The notes: generated from the sequence alone by a model not told the origin. A stretch of DNA of 64,000 bases from Meghimatium bilineatum (GCA_034231615.1 CM067311.1:17814143-17878142), one strand, 5' to 3'. Counted from the stretch's first letter, positions 44,356 through 55,866 are shown. Translations and numbers: made by a program.

Positions 44356-45290
44356 CTACTGGGGTGCAAAGGGAACGCATTGCTCTTGGCAGACCCAGGG
44401 TTAACAGATAACCAAGATCTCAAAAGTGCCTCCTCGTGGTGCACCCTGGTAACAGAAATACAGCGGCTCGTGCTGATTCTGGCTAACCCTTTTGGGGATC
44501 GTGTCCGTGAATGTGGAGGTAACAGATGGAAAGAGATTTTACCGCAAAAAGACAGGCAATATCTCCGACACCTCTGTGTCAACACATGTAGCAACACTGT
44601 CGACACACAGTGAATCTAGTATGTTTGGTAAGCATTAGAGGGTGGCCAATGTAGTCGGTACGAAGCAGACAGATGTTCAAATAAAAACAAAAGCACAATG
44701 AGTACACTGAGAAAGATGCACAGCGCTAGAGGGCAGCGTCATGTGCAAAGTGCATAGAAAACGGTCAGATGAAATTGGAACTAAAGCATTGTTTGCTCGA
44801 GATAAGCTTATAGTTACATCAGTCTGGGTCCAACTCTACTGTCGAGTCTTTCCTATACCGGAAGCATGCTCGCGGAGAGAAAAGGTTTAGTACCTGATGG
44901 GCACAGGCATAGCAGTCCGAGGTGACAAGCACTGTTCAGCTGTAGAACAAAACGCAAGTCCCTAACGTTCCTAAATATGGGTACAGATTCAGACTTGGAC
45001 GAGGGGCTCACGAAGTTGGTGAGCAACGCTTCGGCTAAGAAGGCGAACAAGCCCGAGCCAAACTCTTCTGTCAAGTTCTTCCTAAACCGGAACCAGGCTT
45101 GAGGACAAGAAAAGGTTTAGTACCCGATGAGCACGGGCACAATACGTCTAATTACACGAGGCAAGTTCACTGGCTGCGGAACGCCCGTGCAGGACAGACA
45201 TGAAGGACATACCGTCTCGGCGTAGAGTCAGTACACGTTTACTGTCTGACGACAGGCTTTCACAGGCTAGTGTAGCCCACCCGAATTGTC
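44356..45290. other. GC-richer unclassified segment with an internal duplication
   Basis: Less AT-rich than its surroundings. A stretch at 44838-44920 (CCGGAAGCATGCTCG, GAAAAGGTTTAGTACCTGAT) recurs at 45064-45147 (CCGGAACCAGGCTTGAGG, GAAAAGGTTTAGTACCCGAT), about 226 bp apart and roughly 80% identical. Open frames on both strands (44380-44613 plus, 44046-44606 minus) have no domain I know. It may be an undescribed element lying between an ACT tract and a SINE. Confidence 0.45.
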
Positions 45291-45296
45291 AATACA

Positions 45297-45414
45297 TGCC
45301 GAATTCGGATGTGCTAGGCCTACAAGGCACATAACGGTGGCACAACGTAATCACGATCCCGGCGGAAATCGCATGGATATCCGTGCTGGTTACAATAGAG
45401 CGAACGCAAAACAA

Positions 45415-45416
<2 letters not shown>
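45297..45416 (+). mobile_element. SINE family E, copy 2
   Basis: Over 90% identical by eye to copy 1 (GCCGAATTCGGATGTGCTAG, CATAACGGTGGCACAACG, GGATATCCGTGCTGG). Its ACAAAC tail runs directly into an ACT repeat. No TSD identified because the 3' side is microsatellite. Confidence 0.88.
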
Positions 45417-45449
<33 letters not shown>

Positions 45450-45545
45450 AACTACTACTATTACTACTACTACTACTACTATTGCTGCTACTGTCACTAC
45501 TAATATTTTTACTACTACTACTCCAAATATTACTACTATGGTGTT
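45410..45545. repeat. (ACT)n tract at a SINE tail
   Basis: About 45 triplets, purest next to the SINE. Confidence 0.92.
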
Positions 45546-46438
45546 TACTGCGCTTAAGCTACCTAACTGCTACAACCAGGCTTTTTATCTTTTTTTCTCC
45601 AACTTTCCCAACAATAATATGTTCCTCCTTGCACACACAGTTGCATGTTCCTCCTTACTTCAATATGCACAGCTAAATGTTCCTCTCTATATGTTCCTCT
45701 CTATATGTTCCTCTATCCTCCAGCTACCAAAATAAACAAATGTTCACATCTTTAATTACTACCAGAGATACGTGTTCCTACATATAACAACATACATCAC
45801 AACGCACCGCTCCAATCTACTCCAGCTTCAACCACAGTCAGATTTGTCTCCACCCAATGTATCTATAAAAACACTTCCCTACTAACTACAACTACAGATC
45901 CCTTACAACGAAATCTTTTCCTTTACCACACCATTATCACGAGTTACCCGCCAAACATACAATAACAAAACTTACAACTGATTAAGCAGTAAATAATCAA
46001 TATTCCACCTATTCATTCACACCAAAAAGCAAAGAAAATTGATTGAATTGTTGTCAAATCTTGTTCTAGACTTCATTGATTGAATGTGAAACAGACTAGA
46101 AATCCGTATTTATAAAAGCTAAAACTATTGGTCTTAGCTGCATTTTTAGCAGTTCTAATTTTTTCTTTGACATATTTATGTATTTATTGTAGTCTGCATC
46201 AATACTCTTACAATGCAAATATTACTGGTACAACGTGTCTAGAAAGAAGACATTGTCACGAGCTCGCGTTATACTCATATTTAGAAGAACTTTTTTTTAC
46301 TACGCCAGTCACATCATTTCTAAATTTAGAACCAACATAATTAGCTTTTTAGTACGCATGTATGACGTCAGACTCTATTAGAATATTTTAATAAAGGTTA
46401 TCTTTTATGATGAAGTCAGTCCCTTCGAGTCCTGTTTA
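45546..46438. other. No recognisable gene
   Basis: Unique AT-rich sequence. TCTCTATATGTTCC doublet near 45685. Confidence 0.4.
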
Positions 46439-46439
46439 C

Positions 46440-46690
46440 TACCAGATCATCATCATCGTCAGGTGCCATGCCGGCTGGCGTAGGCGGTCATGGCTCTCCA
46501 CAGCTCTCTGTCCACAGTATTATGTATCAAGGTCGTTGTTGTTTCCTTGCCGTGCCAGGCTGTCAAACTGTCTAATATTTTCTCACGTTGTATCATGACT
46601 ACCAGATAACATAATTTTACTTGTGAATACCATTGACAGTCGATGCTATATACACAAACCGGCCAATAAAAAGAAACCAACCATGGCTAA
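46440..46690 (-). pseudogene. LINE extreme C-terminal fragment
   Basis: Minus strand: REKILDSLTAWHGKE, then LIHNTVDRELWRAMTAYASR and HGT followed by a stop. Same ending as the 15.6-16.1 kb LINE (RDRESWRNM, RRGT). Confidence 0.75.
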
Positions 46691-47157
<467 letters not shown>

Positions 47158-47269
47158 CGTAATTGTGAAAAATTAAACATAAAAATATGCAAACATTTAT
47201 TGACATAAAGTTGCCGGTATATTTCAGAGTAAATTCAAGCAGGAAGCATGAAGATACGTAAAAGTAATT

Positions 47270-47385
47270 CTTACAGCTGGCGGGAATTGAACCACGTCCG
47301 TTCTAGCGGCATCGAATCGCCTTGCAACTCAAGTAAACATATTTTCCGTACTTGACCAAACACATCCCCCAAAAAGATGCGATTT
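47270..47385 (-). mobile_element. tRNA-like SINE family F, single copy
   Basis: The minus strand has a B-box-like GGTTCAATTCCCGCC, with GGTCAAGTACGG upstream as a possible A box. Blocks GAATTGAACC, TCCGTACTTGAC and GATGCGATTT match the fold-back element at 59.6 kb in order. Confidence 0.7.
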
Positions 47386-48092
47386 CATCAAGACATTCAA
47401 CAGATGTCCTCAAGTCACTTAGAACGGACCAATCGAGACAAGGACTACTACACTAATAACGAACATCCTGTACATGTAAGGAAGGGAGCTGCGTTAGCGC
47501 AGTGGTTAGCGCACTGGCTTCGCATATGAGTGGTCCTGGGTTCATTCCCCAGTTGAGGCGGAAAAGTTTTCAGATCGCAACGGCTCCCAGGTCGACCCAG
47601 CCTTAAATGGGTACCGGATTAATCCGGGAAGTAAAGACTGCGAGGGAGAGGAGATGGCTACCGCCCTCATTTGCAGAGCCTGTGAAATGTGAGATCGCTA
47701 ACATCTCACACCCCTACGGCATTAATAAATGCTATGGGCTACTTTACTTACATGTAAGGAAGTATCCTCAGATACACAGACATAGAACATATATATATAT
47801 ATAAGTACTGTACTACACGGATCTAAAAGTCATTAGGTACATTATATAGAAACATTATAACATTATTTGAAGCAATATTGTTCTGTCTCAATGTTATTTA
47901 TGTTCACAAGAAGGCCTTTAGGTCCTTTTAGTACTAATATATATGCTCTATGTATGTGTTTCTGAGAATACTTCAGTACCTGTACGGGATATTCGTTATT
48001 GTTGTAGTAGTCATTATCTCGAGTGGTCCGTTCTCAGTGACTTGAGTATATAGGTAGAACATCTTGACGAGATCACATCATTTTCGGTATAT
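47371..48092. repeat. Inverted repeat of ~170-bp arms, one arm split by a SINE
   Basis: The left arm (47371-47484 plus 47763-47830) matches the reverse complement of about 47935-48092: GATGCGATTTCATCAAGAC with GATGTGATCTCGTCAAGAT, GGTCCGTTCTAAGTGACTTG with GGTCCGTTCTCAGTGACTTG, and GAAGTATCCTCAGATACAC with GAAGTATTCTCAGAAACAC. The match crosses the SINE, so the SINE came later. Identity about 80%. It could be an old fold-back transposon; no coding capacity. Confidence 0.75.
47471..47762 (+). mobile_element. tRNA-derived SINE, second family, with 14-bp TSD
   Basis: The perfect TSD TACATGTAAGGAAG lies at 47471-47484 and 47749-47762. The head has GTTAGCGCAGTGGTTAGCGC (A box) and GGTTCATTCCCC (B box). 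The body has GGTCGACCCAGCCTTAAATG and GGGTACCGGATTAATCCGGG. It differs from the SINE at 43.5 kb. Confidence 0.93.
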
Positions 48093-48822
48093 TTTGAACT
48101 GCTCTCGTGTTTAAATCCGTATCTGTACACATAAAATTATTCATATTTTGTGAAACTAGAATTACGTGTATGAATTTCAATACTGTTTACAAGGTTCATT
48201 CTTGTCATTGGATTATTAGAGTTGCATGTTGCCATTAACCTCTACTTCATCATTAACCTCGTCTTATTTTCTGATAAATGCATTACTGATCTAGGACTTT
48301 GTGAAGGAATTATCATGTCTAATGTTCAAACTGGTTTCTTTCACCTTATCCGTGAACATCACGAAATATGTCATTCTCATATAAATTGTTTTTTAGCCCT
48401 AAAAGATGATTTCATAGACTGGTATCATTTTCTTCTACTAGCTTTGTGCGATGTACACATTCTACTGAACATTGTCGCATAAACAGTAGTTCACTGAAGC
48501 GGTCAGAAATCTAAATGTAAACATCCGTTTTCCGGAGGTATTTTCGTGACCACAAGCACGCTATGAAACCAACCTACTGTCCTGGCTACTCACATATCGC
48601 CAACTAGTGTCAAACACAAAGTAACCTCTGATGAACACGCTAATGCACATCCATTTCGTTTTAAATTAACGTCACGGACCTGACAGAATGGTACTCATCA
48701 ACACAAACTTATATATGTACGAATTAATGAATGTGAAGACAATGAGTTACAGTTTAACAAATAGTGATCTAAATTTCGCATTACACATGAGATGATCTTA
48801 CTTGAGATTCCTCTAAATCATA
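48093..48822. other. No recognisable gene
   Basis: An 86-codon frame (48222-48482) beginning MHVAINLYFIINLVLFSD has no motif, homologue or splice support that I can see. Confidence 0.35.
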
Positions 48823-48905
48823 CGTTCTCAAACTTTTTTTAGGCCACCGCCCACTTTGCAAGACATCTGATTATAACAGTTTTCCGCGTTTAAGCCGTTT
48901 GATAT
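48823..48905 (+). mobile_element. Possible hAT-type element end
   Basis: CGTTCTCAAACTTTTTTTAG then GCCACCGCCCACTTTGC resembles hAT-type non-autonomous element ends; unpaired. Confidence 0.4.
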
Positions 48906-49221
48906 TTTTGACGTAAATAGTAACTGTAACTGTAATATGTTACTGCTATGCCGTTAAGGCTGCAATGCTTGCTGAAGACTTGGTAGTGTGGTGTGTAGAA
49001 GAACATCTAAATATCGCTAAAAAGAAAACAACAAAAAGGAGAAGACAACATACCAGCATGACAGAGAAATGGATTGTAAAAGATCAATGCTGAAAAGTCA
49101 TCAACAACACTCTTCACACTCTCAAATAAGGACAGAACTGACGAGATAAAACTTCGAAATGTACGTATCGAAATAGAATGTTCTTCTGCTGTAAAATTGT
49201 ACAAAATAACGTACTTTCATT
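48906..49221. other. No recognisable feature
   Basis: Unique AT-rich sequence. Confidence 0.4.
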
Positions 49222-49420
49222 TACGTTATCATATGTAAACGATGTGACAAGACGTATATAAGTGAAACGGGTTTAAGATTGAGTGATGGCTTATGTAGGC
49301 TTTATCATGACACTAAACTCATCAAACCTACTCGTTACAAAACATTTCAATGGTAATTGCTATCGTGATGCCCTAGCTATCTAAGATACTGTCTTCAGAT
49401 CCAGAAACACCGATGATAGA
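49222..49420 (+). pseudogene. Possible GIY-YIG endonuclease fragment of a retroelement
   Basis: The plus strand reads VICKRCDKTYISETGLRLSD followed by LIKPTRYKTFQW and, in the next frame, a KPV-KHFNGN-like segment. The pattern CxxCxxxYIGETGRRLxxR then KPVxxHF is the GIY-YIG module of Penelope-like and some other retroelements. Here Gly is replaced by Ser and the domain stops after about 50 residues. A tail-like motif lies 560 bp downstream (49979), in the usual order. Confidence 0.5.
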
Positions 49421-49620
49421 TCTTGATACACCCAAAAAGATCGGTTTATTTTTAGTTTGGTACTATTAAAGAATTTGGTGCTTAATTCTGATCATTCATT
49501 ATTTTAAATTGTGGTTGGTGTGCTCCTCGTTTTATTGCTGTCCGTGTTGTTTTCCGTAATAGATTTTTCTGTTTCCGTTTTCGAAAAACCAGCCTTATAT
49601 GCAGGTATATCATTGTCACC
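49421..49620. other. No recognisable feature
   Basis: Unique sequence. Confidence 0.35.
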
Positions 49621-49897
49621 TTAGACACCGACCTCTAGACCGCCTCCACCAATAGCTTCCGAACAGCAACACGTATAGGCCGTCAGCGCCCACTATGGAG
49701 AGGTACTGTCCACTTTAAGAACTTATAATCTAAACCAGTGTTTCCCAAATTTTTATCTATATGGATCCCCAGGGGACGATTTCGACTATTCTAGCGAGAA
49801 AAAACAATTGGGGTGCATGAAATGTAAACGGTGGTCCATGTATGCGGATCCCATTTACGCAGGTTATCATCACCGTGATGAAATCAGGATAAATTTT
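49621..49897 (+). mobile_element. Interspersed repeat family C, copy 1 (hAT-like segment included)
   Basis: Aligns with 55867-56240 through AGACACCGACCTCTAGACCG, CAACACGTATAGG, GTCAGCGCCCACTATGGAG, CCAGTGTTTCCCAAATTT, GGATCCCCAGGGGAC and TGATGAAATCAGGA. The CAGTGTTTCCCAAA start and the GGATCCCC block are hAT-like. No coding sequence. Confidence 0.8.
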
Positions 49898-49974
49898 ATG
49901 TCTACGTTCTAGTGCCTCTGTGAAAAGTACCATTGTTTTTAGTCCTTTTTAAAAAAAATGTTTGCTTAATGTTT

Positions 49975-50057
49975 GTTCTGTATATTCTTGAAGAAGACCT
50001 TACGGTTTAAACGTTGAATATATATTGTGAACTATTATTTGTAATTTTTCGTGTTAA
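49975..50057 (+). other. Retroelement-tail-like motif, copy 2
   Basis: TGTATATTCTTGAAGAAGAC, CTTACGG, AACGTTGAATAT and TTTTTCGTGTTA parallel 15030-15130. Confidence 0.4.
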
Positions 50058-50059
50058 CA

Positions 50060-50264
50060 CTCCATTGTCCAGATGTTCCCAAAGTGTTCGCCGCGGTGCC
50101 CAGGGGCGCCGCAAAGAGTCTCCAGTGGCGCGGCGACAGCCTCGCCAAAACGAAAAAAGAAATTGAAATTATACTTAAAATTATCAGGTCCCTAGTTATG
50201 CCTATTAAGGGTGCCGCAGGAAATAATTTGAACGTTAAGGGCGCCGTGGCTTCCATCTTCTTAT
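50060..50264. mobile_element. GC-rich MITE-like segment
   Basis: CCAGATGTTCCCAAAGTGTT, CGCGGTGCCCAGGGGCGCCG and GGGCGCCGTGGC near each side recall hAT-type non-autonomous elements with GGCGCCG blocks. The 71-codon frame through it has no known motif. Confidence 0.4.
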
Positions 50265-50561
50265 AGAAGCTTCATGGCACGCCATCTATACAGTCCGGTA
50301 GTTATAACCTTCGATAACAGTTACCACGTTTTTCCGACAGGTCGATGCTGTGCTTGAAATAGTTATGGGCACGGCGTGGGTGGGCGGAGCAACAAAGAAA
50401 CCTGTCACAATGGACAGCGTTGTGCCATGATGTCGACATCTGTTTCGACAGCATTAGACTCGAAACACCATCTAGTCAGATGGCTGATGGAACAGAGCGC
50501 GGAACACTAATCGGAATGCCCCACGTGCTGTGAGGCCAGTGTCTAATCAAGAAGCATCATG
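50265..50561 (+). mobile_element. Short retroposon family B, copy 2
   Basis: The body from 50295 matches 7225-7470. The flanks AGAAGCTTCATG (50265-50276) and AGAAGCATCATG (50550-50561) could be a TSD with one mismatch. If so, this copy has about 18 extra 5' bases (CGCCATCTATACAG) that also occur in repeat family A near 490-510. Alternatively B inserted beside a family A fragment. Confidence 0.75.
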
Positions 50562-50929
50562 AATTATTAAAACTGACATTCATAGACTTTTCGATTGCAA
50601 CGAAGCATTGAGCAAAAGACACACAAAGAATTTGAACACGTCTCTCGAAAAGAACAACGACATCCATATTTCTATAACTAAACTATGGAAAACTGTAAGT
50701 GGTGCGAGATTTACATTTCTCAAGTATACATGCGGCCGAATCGTTATTTGCGAGAAAGTTCAATTAGTAACTCTCAGAAGTTAATATTTGCGACAAATTA
50801 GGGAGATGATTAAAGACAATTATAATATTATATATATAGATGAAACATAAATAAATGTTCAGCACAGAATGGTAATCTGTACATGCAACTATTGAGAGAT
50901 ATATACCGAGCAGCAGACGTCAACGATTG
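50562..50929. other. No clear feature
   Basis: LTFIDFS at about 50571-50600 weakly recalls LINE motif A; nothing else in frame supports it. Confidence 0.3.
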
Positions 50930-51045
50930 ATAATAGCACATGCAGGTAGCAGACACAATGATTGTTTGTATAGCACATGCAAGTAGCAGACACAATGATC
51001 GTTTGTATAGCACGTGCAGGTAGCAGACACAATGATCTTTTGGAT
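50930..51045. repeat. 37-bp minisatellite, three copies
   Basis: Units carry TAGCACATGCAGGTAGCAGA then CACAATGATTGTTTGTA. Confidence 0.9.
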
Positions 51046-51694
51046 AATTGTGAACTAATTTTCATTTCCAAATCCTCCGATAACCGAGACTACCCTGCTG
51101 TGATAAATGGTCATATATTTTAAGACTAGGTAGAGGAAACGGTACTTCGATCATTAGATAGACCCTCCTGTCTGGTTATGAATAACTTTTTCTACCATAA
51201 TGTTGTTGCATGTGAAGATAAGATCCTACATCCTCATCCACTAAAGAAGAGATAAAAATAAGCTTTAAAAAAAGAACATATTCCATTTACTGAAATGCAC
51301 TTGAAATCGGAGTTACTGTTGCTGGTAAAGAATGCACACAGAGCAAAGACTTTCCACATTGATAAAATTATACAGGATCATGAACATAGATAAGATTCAG
51401 AAGGCTCGGTTAGGCTCAACCAAATACAGTTATTGATCTTTAGGATTTATCAGACTATTAATAAAGCAATAAGAAGAAATGGAAACAAGACGAGAAAGAC
51501 GAGAAGAAGAAGGATTTAGATAACATCAAGATAATAGTGAACAAATATTTTAAAAAAATAACACAATTTAAGTGACACATCTATCATTGTAAACACATGT
51601 GAGATATATAATATATATCCTTGCTGGACAACAAGGCCATCGTTGCCAATCGTTAAACTGAGTAAACTTGTGTAATTTAGCCATTTAATGAGAA
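51046..51694. other. No recognisable feature
   Basis: Unique AT-rich sequence. Confidence 0.4.
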
Positions 51695-51910
51695 ATGAAT
51701 TTCTCTCTAAAACAATTCTCCAGAGCAAAGTAGAAGGTCTAAGGAGAAGAGGTGCAAAAGATAAGATGTGGACTGATACTATTAAAGGCTGGACAATTTA
51801 AAATTTCTCCACATTGTAAAATGAACTCATAAAATGTTTGTGGTCGAGAATTCACGAATGCCGAAACTGGTACTTAGAATGTTCATATTAGGACGAAGAT
51901 GATGATGACT
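51695..51910 (+). pseudogene. LINE extreme C-terminal fragment with ATG tail
   Basis: KTILQSKVEGLRRRGAKDKM, WTDTIKGWT, then a decayed stretch ending IHECRNWYLECSY and GACGAAGATGATGATGA. It corresponds to the 'LLEGKVEGKR-GRGRP--W--NI--WTG' ending of the 43-kb LINE. Confidence 0.7.
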
Positions 51911-51999
51911 ATGGAGAGTTCAATGTATATTTCATTCATTCATTTTCCTTTTGCGCTGAAGTTAGCGGATAGTGCAGAGGTCAGATCTCTCCAATTCTG

Positions 52000-53100
52000 T
52001 CTGTTCAACGCGATTCTGTGCAGTTCTTGAATAGTATGAATATTGGTTGTTTTACTTTAAGTATTGTTCTTCTGAGTGTTTCTTTTGGTCTACCCCTTGC
52101 TCTTTTGCCTGTAGGTATCCATTCAAGAGATTGGTGGTGTATTCTGTTGGTGTCTGCGCGTAGGACATGTCCGATGTAGGACAAACGGCGTTTTCTGATA
52201 ACATCTGTGATGATATTTTGATGTGTCTCTTGTCTGATTTTATCATTCGATTTGAATTCACTCCAATGGGGGTTAGTTATCCTACGAAGACATTTGTTCT
52301 CGAAACTCAGTAATGTCTTTTCTGAAGATAAAGAGCTTTTCCAGCTCTCACATCCATATGATAGCACCGGAATAACGCAGGAATTAAATAAGCGCATTTT
52401 CGTGCGTGTGCTGATTGACTTTGACTTCCAGATATTAGACAGTTTGTTAAATGCACTTGATGCTAGAGCCTATGCGAGTTGTAATTTCTGTGATGACATC
52501 ACCGTCGAGTGTTAATTTGCTTCCTAGATAGGAGAATGTGTGTACTTTTTCAAGTTGTTGTCCATTTAAAGTAATTTCGTTAGGTGAATTGGTGAAGTCC
52601 ATAATTTTTGTTTTTGATGAATTGATTTGGAGACCTATTTGTCCTGCAATGAGTTTTAATCTATCCGTTTTTGTTTGTGCATCTTGATGGTTTTCACTCA
52701 ATAGTGCAAGATCATCGGCAAAATCCAGGTCTTCTTATGTTGTTTTATTTATCCATTTGATTCCTAAATTTGTGTTGGATGTGCTTTTTCTCATAGCCCA
52801 GTCAATTGCGATATTGAATAGTAATGGTGACATGGGGCAGCCTTGTTTAACACCAGTAATCACATGGAACTATTCTGATTTGCCGTTTTCTGTTCTAACA
52901 CAACATTTTCATTTGCTATAGAATGATTTTATTACATTTATATATTTGTTTTGAAATCCGTATATTTTTAAAATTTCCCAAAGTGATGGTTGATGGATGC
53001 TGTCGAAGGCTTTTTGAAAATCAACGAAGTTTATTATGAGATTAGATCTAAATTCTAGACATTCTTCAATTATTGTTCTAAGAGTGAATATATTCACTCT
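52000..53100 (-). pseudogene. LINE reverse transcriptase to C-terminus, decayed
   Basis: The minus strand reads NLIINFVDFQKAFDSIHQPS (motif A), TGVKQGCPMSPLLFNIAIDW (motif B), LDFADDLALL (motif C), QIGLQINSSKTKIMDFT, TFSYLGSKLTLDGDVIT, LSYGCESW, RLSYIGHVLRADTNR and GKRARGRPKETLRR. This is a contiguous 1.1 kb of ORF2 with three or more frameshifts. The 5' truncation at about 53100 coincides with a perfect palindrome. Confidence 0.88.
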
Positions 53101-53112
53101 TAGAACAATAAT
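53069..53112. repeat. Perfect 44-bp palindrome at the LINE 5' truncation
   Basis: ATTATTGTTCTAAGAGTGAA plus TA is followed at once by its exact reverse complement. One arm is LINE coding sequence (the TLRTIIE codons); the other is an inverted copy outside the element. Confidence 0.95.
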
Positions 53113-53342
53113 AGAATGTATATTTACCGGGGTTTAAATTAACATAAATGTAAATAATACTAACTGTTAACTTTATATCACGTTGAATGTAATCTAAACA
53201 CAACTAAAGAAAAATATTACATTCGAAATACTTCATTTTTGCCCATATAACAGCAAATGAACAATACGCATATTCCATAAATCGCTGTAAAATGTCATTT
53301 TCACATAATATAAAGGTGTTGCTATCTTAAAAAATGGCATTC
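53113..53342. other. No recognisable feature
   Basis: AT-rich unique sequence. Confidence 0.4.
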
Positions 53343-53512
53343 GTAGCGACTGCTGCGATAAATCCGTTCACAGTAGGTAATAATTTATCATAAATTATTC
53401 ACGTGGTTATGAAAAAATCCACTCAGGCAAACTATGAAGCCCATATGCTCAGTAATTACGGAGATAATAGACACTCTCGGTTTTCAACTATTGATGTACG
53501 AACTATAGAATA
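53343..53512 (+). repeat. Interspersed repeat family I, copy 2
   Basis: See copy 1 at 1421-1580. Immediately followed by the RNase H LINE remnant in the same orientation. Confidence 0.6.
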
Positions 53513-53514
53513 CA

Positions 53515-54830
53515 CATCAGCAGCCAATTCCCAGCTCTGGACAAAGCAAAAAATCAATCACTTTGCCATATCACAGGTGCCATGAAGACATCTCCCATAA
53601 ATTAGATGGAAATAATAGACATCATCCCCCACCCAGGGGCCCCCAACACTATACAGGCAGGAAACTAATACCACGATACATACAAAAAAGTACACGATCA
53701 TGCCAGCACACCCAATGAAGACCAAATTTGGTTACTTAGCCAGTTGAATGCTGCAGACAAGAAGATTTATTCACAATTTTAAAAAAAATATAAGGAACAA
53801 CTAATTAGACATAGCAAACGAAATAATATCGACACTTTTCCCAGTTCCGTGGGAGCAATATCAAAATCTCACTATCAGAACCACGATAAACAATAACTAC
53901 GTTTATGAGAGAACTGAATACTCTCCAAAAGAAAACAATAGTATACAACATGATTGAAAATATGTACCCCAAAGAAGAGTAGATACAGGTATACACCGAT
54001 GGATCATATACCAGAGCAGTGAAGAATGGAGGTGTTTGAGTTTTCATAACATATCCAGAAACTGAAAATTAATACACATGTTCATCAACTGGAATATTCT
54101 GCTCCAACTACTCTGCAGAAGGACAAGCACTAAACATGGCTGCAGAAATAATTAAAAACACAATAAACCAATGTCAACAGGTAGTGTTTCTTACTGATAT
54201 TATGTCTGTCATACAACCCCTTGACAGCGTTAAACTGCCAGACCTGAAGGAAGCCATACAAGAAGTTTAGTACTACAGTGGATACCATCCCACTGTGGCA
54301 TGTTAGGAAATGAAGAAGCAGATATACTGGCAAAAGATGCAGCAACAGAGGAACAAACAAATCAATAAATAAACCTACCAGGAAAAGAGGACAAGACAGA
54401 ACCATTTTTCTGTCTTGACAGAGATTAGCAGGTTATCATCATCCTCGTCAAGGCATGACACAACAGACAAGACAGAACCATTTTGCTGTCTTGACAGAGC
54501 TTATCAGGTTATCATCTTCCCCATCAGGGCATTACACAACAGACCAAACATCAACTTAAATAGACTAAGTCTGGTTCTATCACCTCTATGTTCATGCGGA
54601 CAGGCAGTACAGACCGAGGAACATATCCTGCATTACACTAAACCAGATAAGAGTGGAACACTGTTGGCCCACAGAACACGAATATCCACAGACAGTTTTA
54701 TGGGGGACACTGAAAAGCTTGCAAAAACAGCAGCATTTATTGAGAAAACCGCACTTGTTATGTCGACATGTTAAACTGCGAACGGGAAGACGAAGAAGAT
54801 GCCATTAAATTATTAAAAAAGTAGTGGTTA
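53515..54830 (+). pseudogene. LINE RNase H to C-terminus remnant
   Basis: QVYTDGSYTRAVKNGG (first catalytic Asp, about 53995), SAEGQALNMAAEII (catalytic Glu), VFLTDIMSVIQPL (second Asp) and, in another frame, WIPSHCGMLGNEEADILAKD (last Asp, about 54290) make a complete RNase H active site with frameshifts between. Then come PLCSCGQAVQTEEHIL (zinc-knuckle-like) and LLCRHVKLRTGRRRR. The last motif matches the LINE at 21.6 kb (LLCRHVKLRTRRRR). No reverse transcriptase remains upstream. Confidence 0.85.
54391..54543. repeat. 76-bp tandem duplication inside the LINE remnant
   Basis: ACAAGACAGAACCATTTTTC through AACAGAC occurs twice with a 76-bp offset, about 88% identical. It duplicates the region just after RNase H. 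Confidence 0.88.
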
Positions 54831-55866
54831 ATATATGCTTAATCTTGGGCACAGTTATTGCTATACCGATTATGAAGAAACATAGCTCATATATAAAGAT
54901 TGTAAAGTGTTTGCTCGAATAAGATTATGTACATCTTTATACAGTGAAAATTATAAATATGAAAATTCGAAATACATATTAAGAGATTACATTACATTAG
55001 TAAAGAATATTAGTGTAATAATGAAAACTACATAAAATATATTACACAATTTTGTATTTCTAACTTAAATGCTTCGTAAAATACGAAAGAAAAATAACAA
55101 ATTAACGTGAAAGAAGATCCTGATGCACTTTTAAAAGTTTGTTAATATTTAGTTTAAATTTCATTAAAAACCAATCTCAGTTATTGGAACTCGATTTCGT
55201 TTGTTAGTAAATTCGTTACATCACCAAATCTATGTTCAGCCAAATGAGAAGATGGAGATGCAATTCATCATTTCTGCACTATTTCCTATAAACCAGAGTA
55301 CAGTTTCAGTATTGATTTCTGAAGCCAAAACGTTTAGTATCCACTTGTGAATTTTATTTTTAATTCTTCATTTGTTGTGATCTCCATATCTCTCTCTTCT
55401 ACATTTGATGATCATGCTGTGTTTACAAGTGAGCAAGGATCTAGAAACCAATATAGTATATTCATGTTTAGAATATAATTGAATCGCTCAATCGAAATCA
55501 GCACGGAGAACCTCCAAGTGTTGGCAGTATATAATTAAATCTTCCTTTTTGAGAGACACTGCTGATGAGTTTGAAATGTGGCTATATTACCCGCTGCAAA
55601 TTCCGCTTGAACAGAAGTTTCCCCACTAATATATACACACATATATACATACTCTATTTTCTCAGTGACATAGACAAATTGACATCTATTTCTGTCAGAA
55701 TTTCAAATTATTAAATAATTGAAATAAGAGAATTATGAAAAAATTGATCGTGTAATACTGACAGACGATGAGTTAAAGTGCAAAATTTTAATTTTAAATG
55801 ACTATGCAATCACAAATTCACGAAAATAGTTAATTTTTAAATATATATTATTAATTTCTTCTATAA
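54831..55866. other. Unique AT-rich sequence
   Basis: CTGATGAGTTTGAAA at about 55563 recalls a hammerhead ribozyme core but lacks a stem II. Nothing else recognised. Confidence 0.35.

Noticed and set aside
45286..45735. 149-codon Thr-rich ORF
   Set aside because: Reads through a SINE and an ACT microsatellite.
47488..47560. Stand-alone tRNA gene
   Set aside because: Same reasoning: SINE body and perfect 14-bp TSD.
48222..48482. 86-codon hydrophobic ORF
   Set aside because: Composition typical of AT-rich random sequence; no supporting context.
55555..55600. Hammerhead ribozyme core (CTGATGAG ... GAAA)
   Set aside because: Only three to four bases lie between the two core motifs, so stem II cannot form, and no matching cleavage-site strand was found. 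A covariance-model search would settle it.
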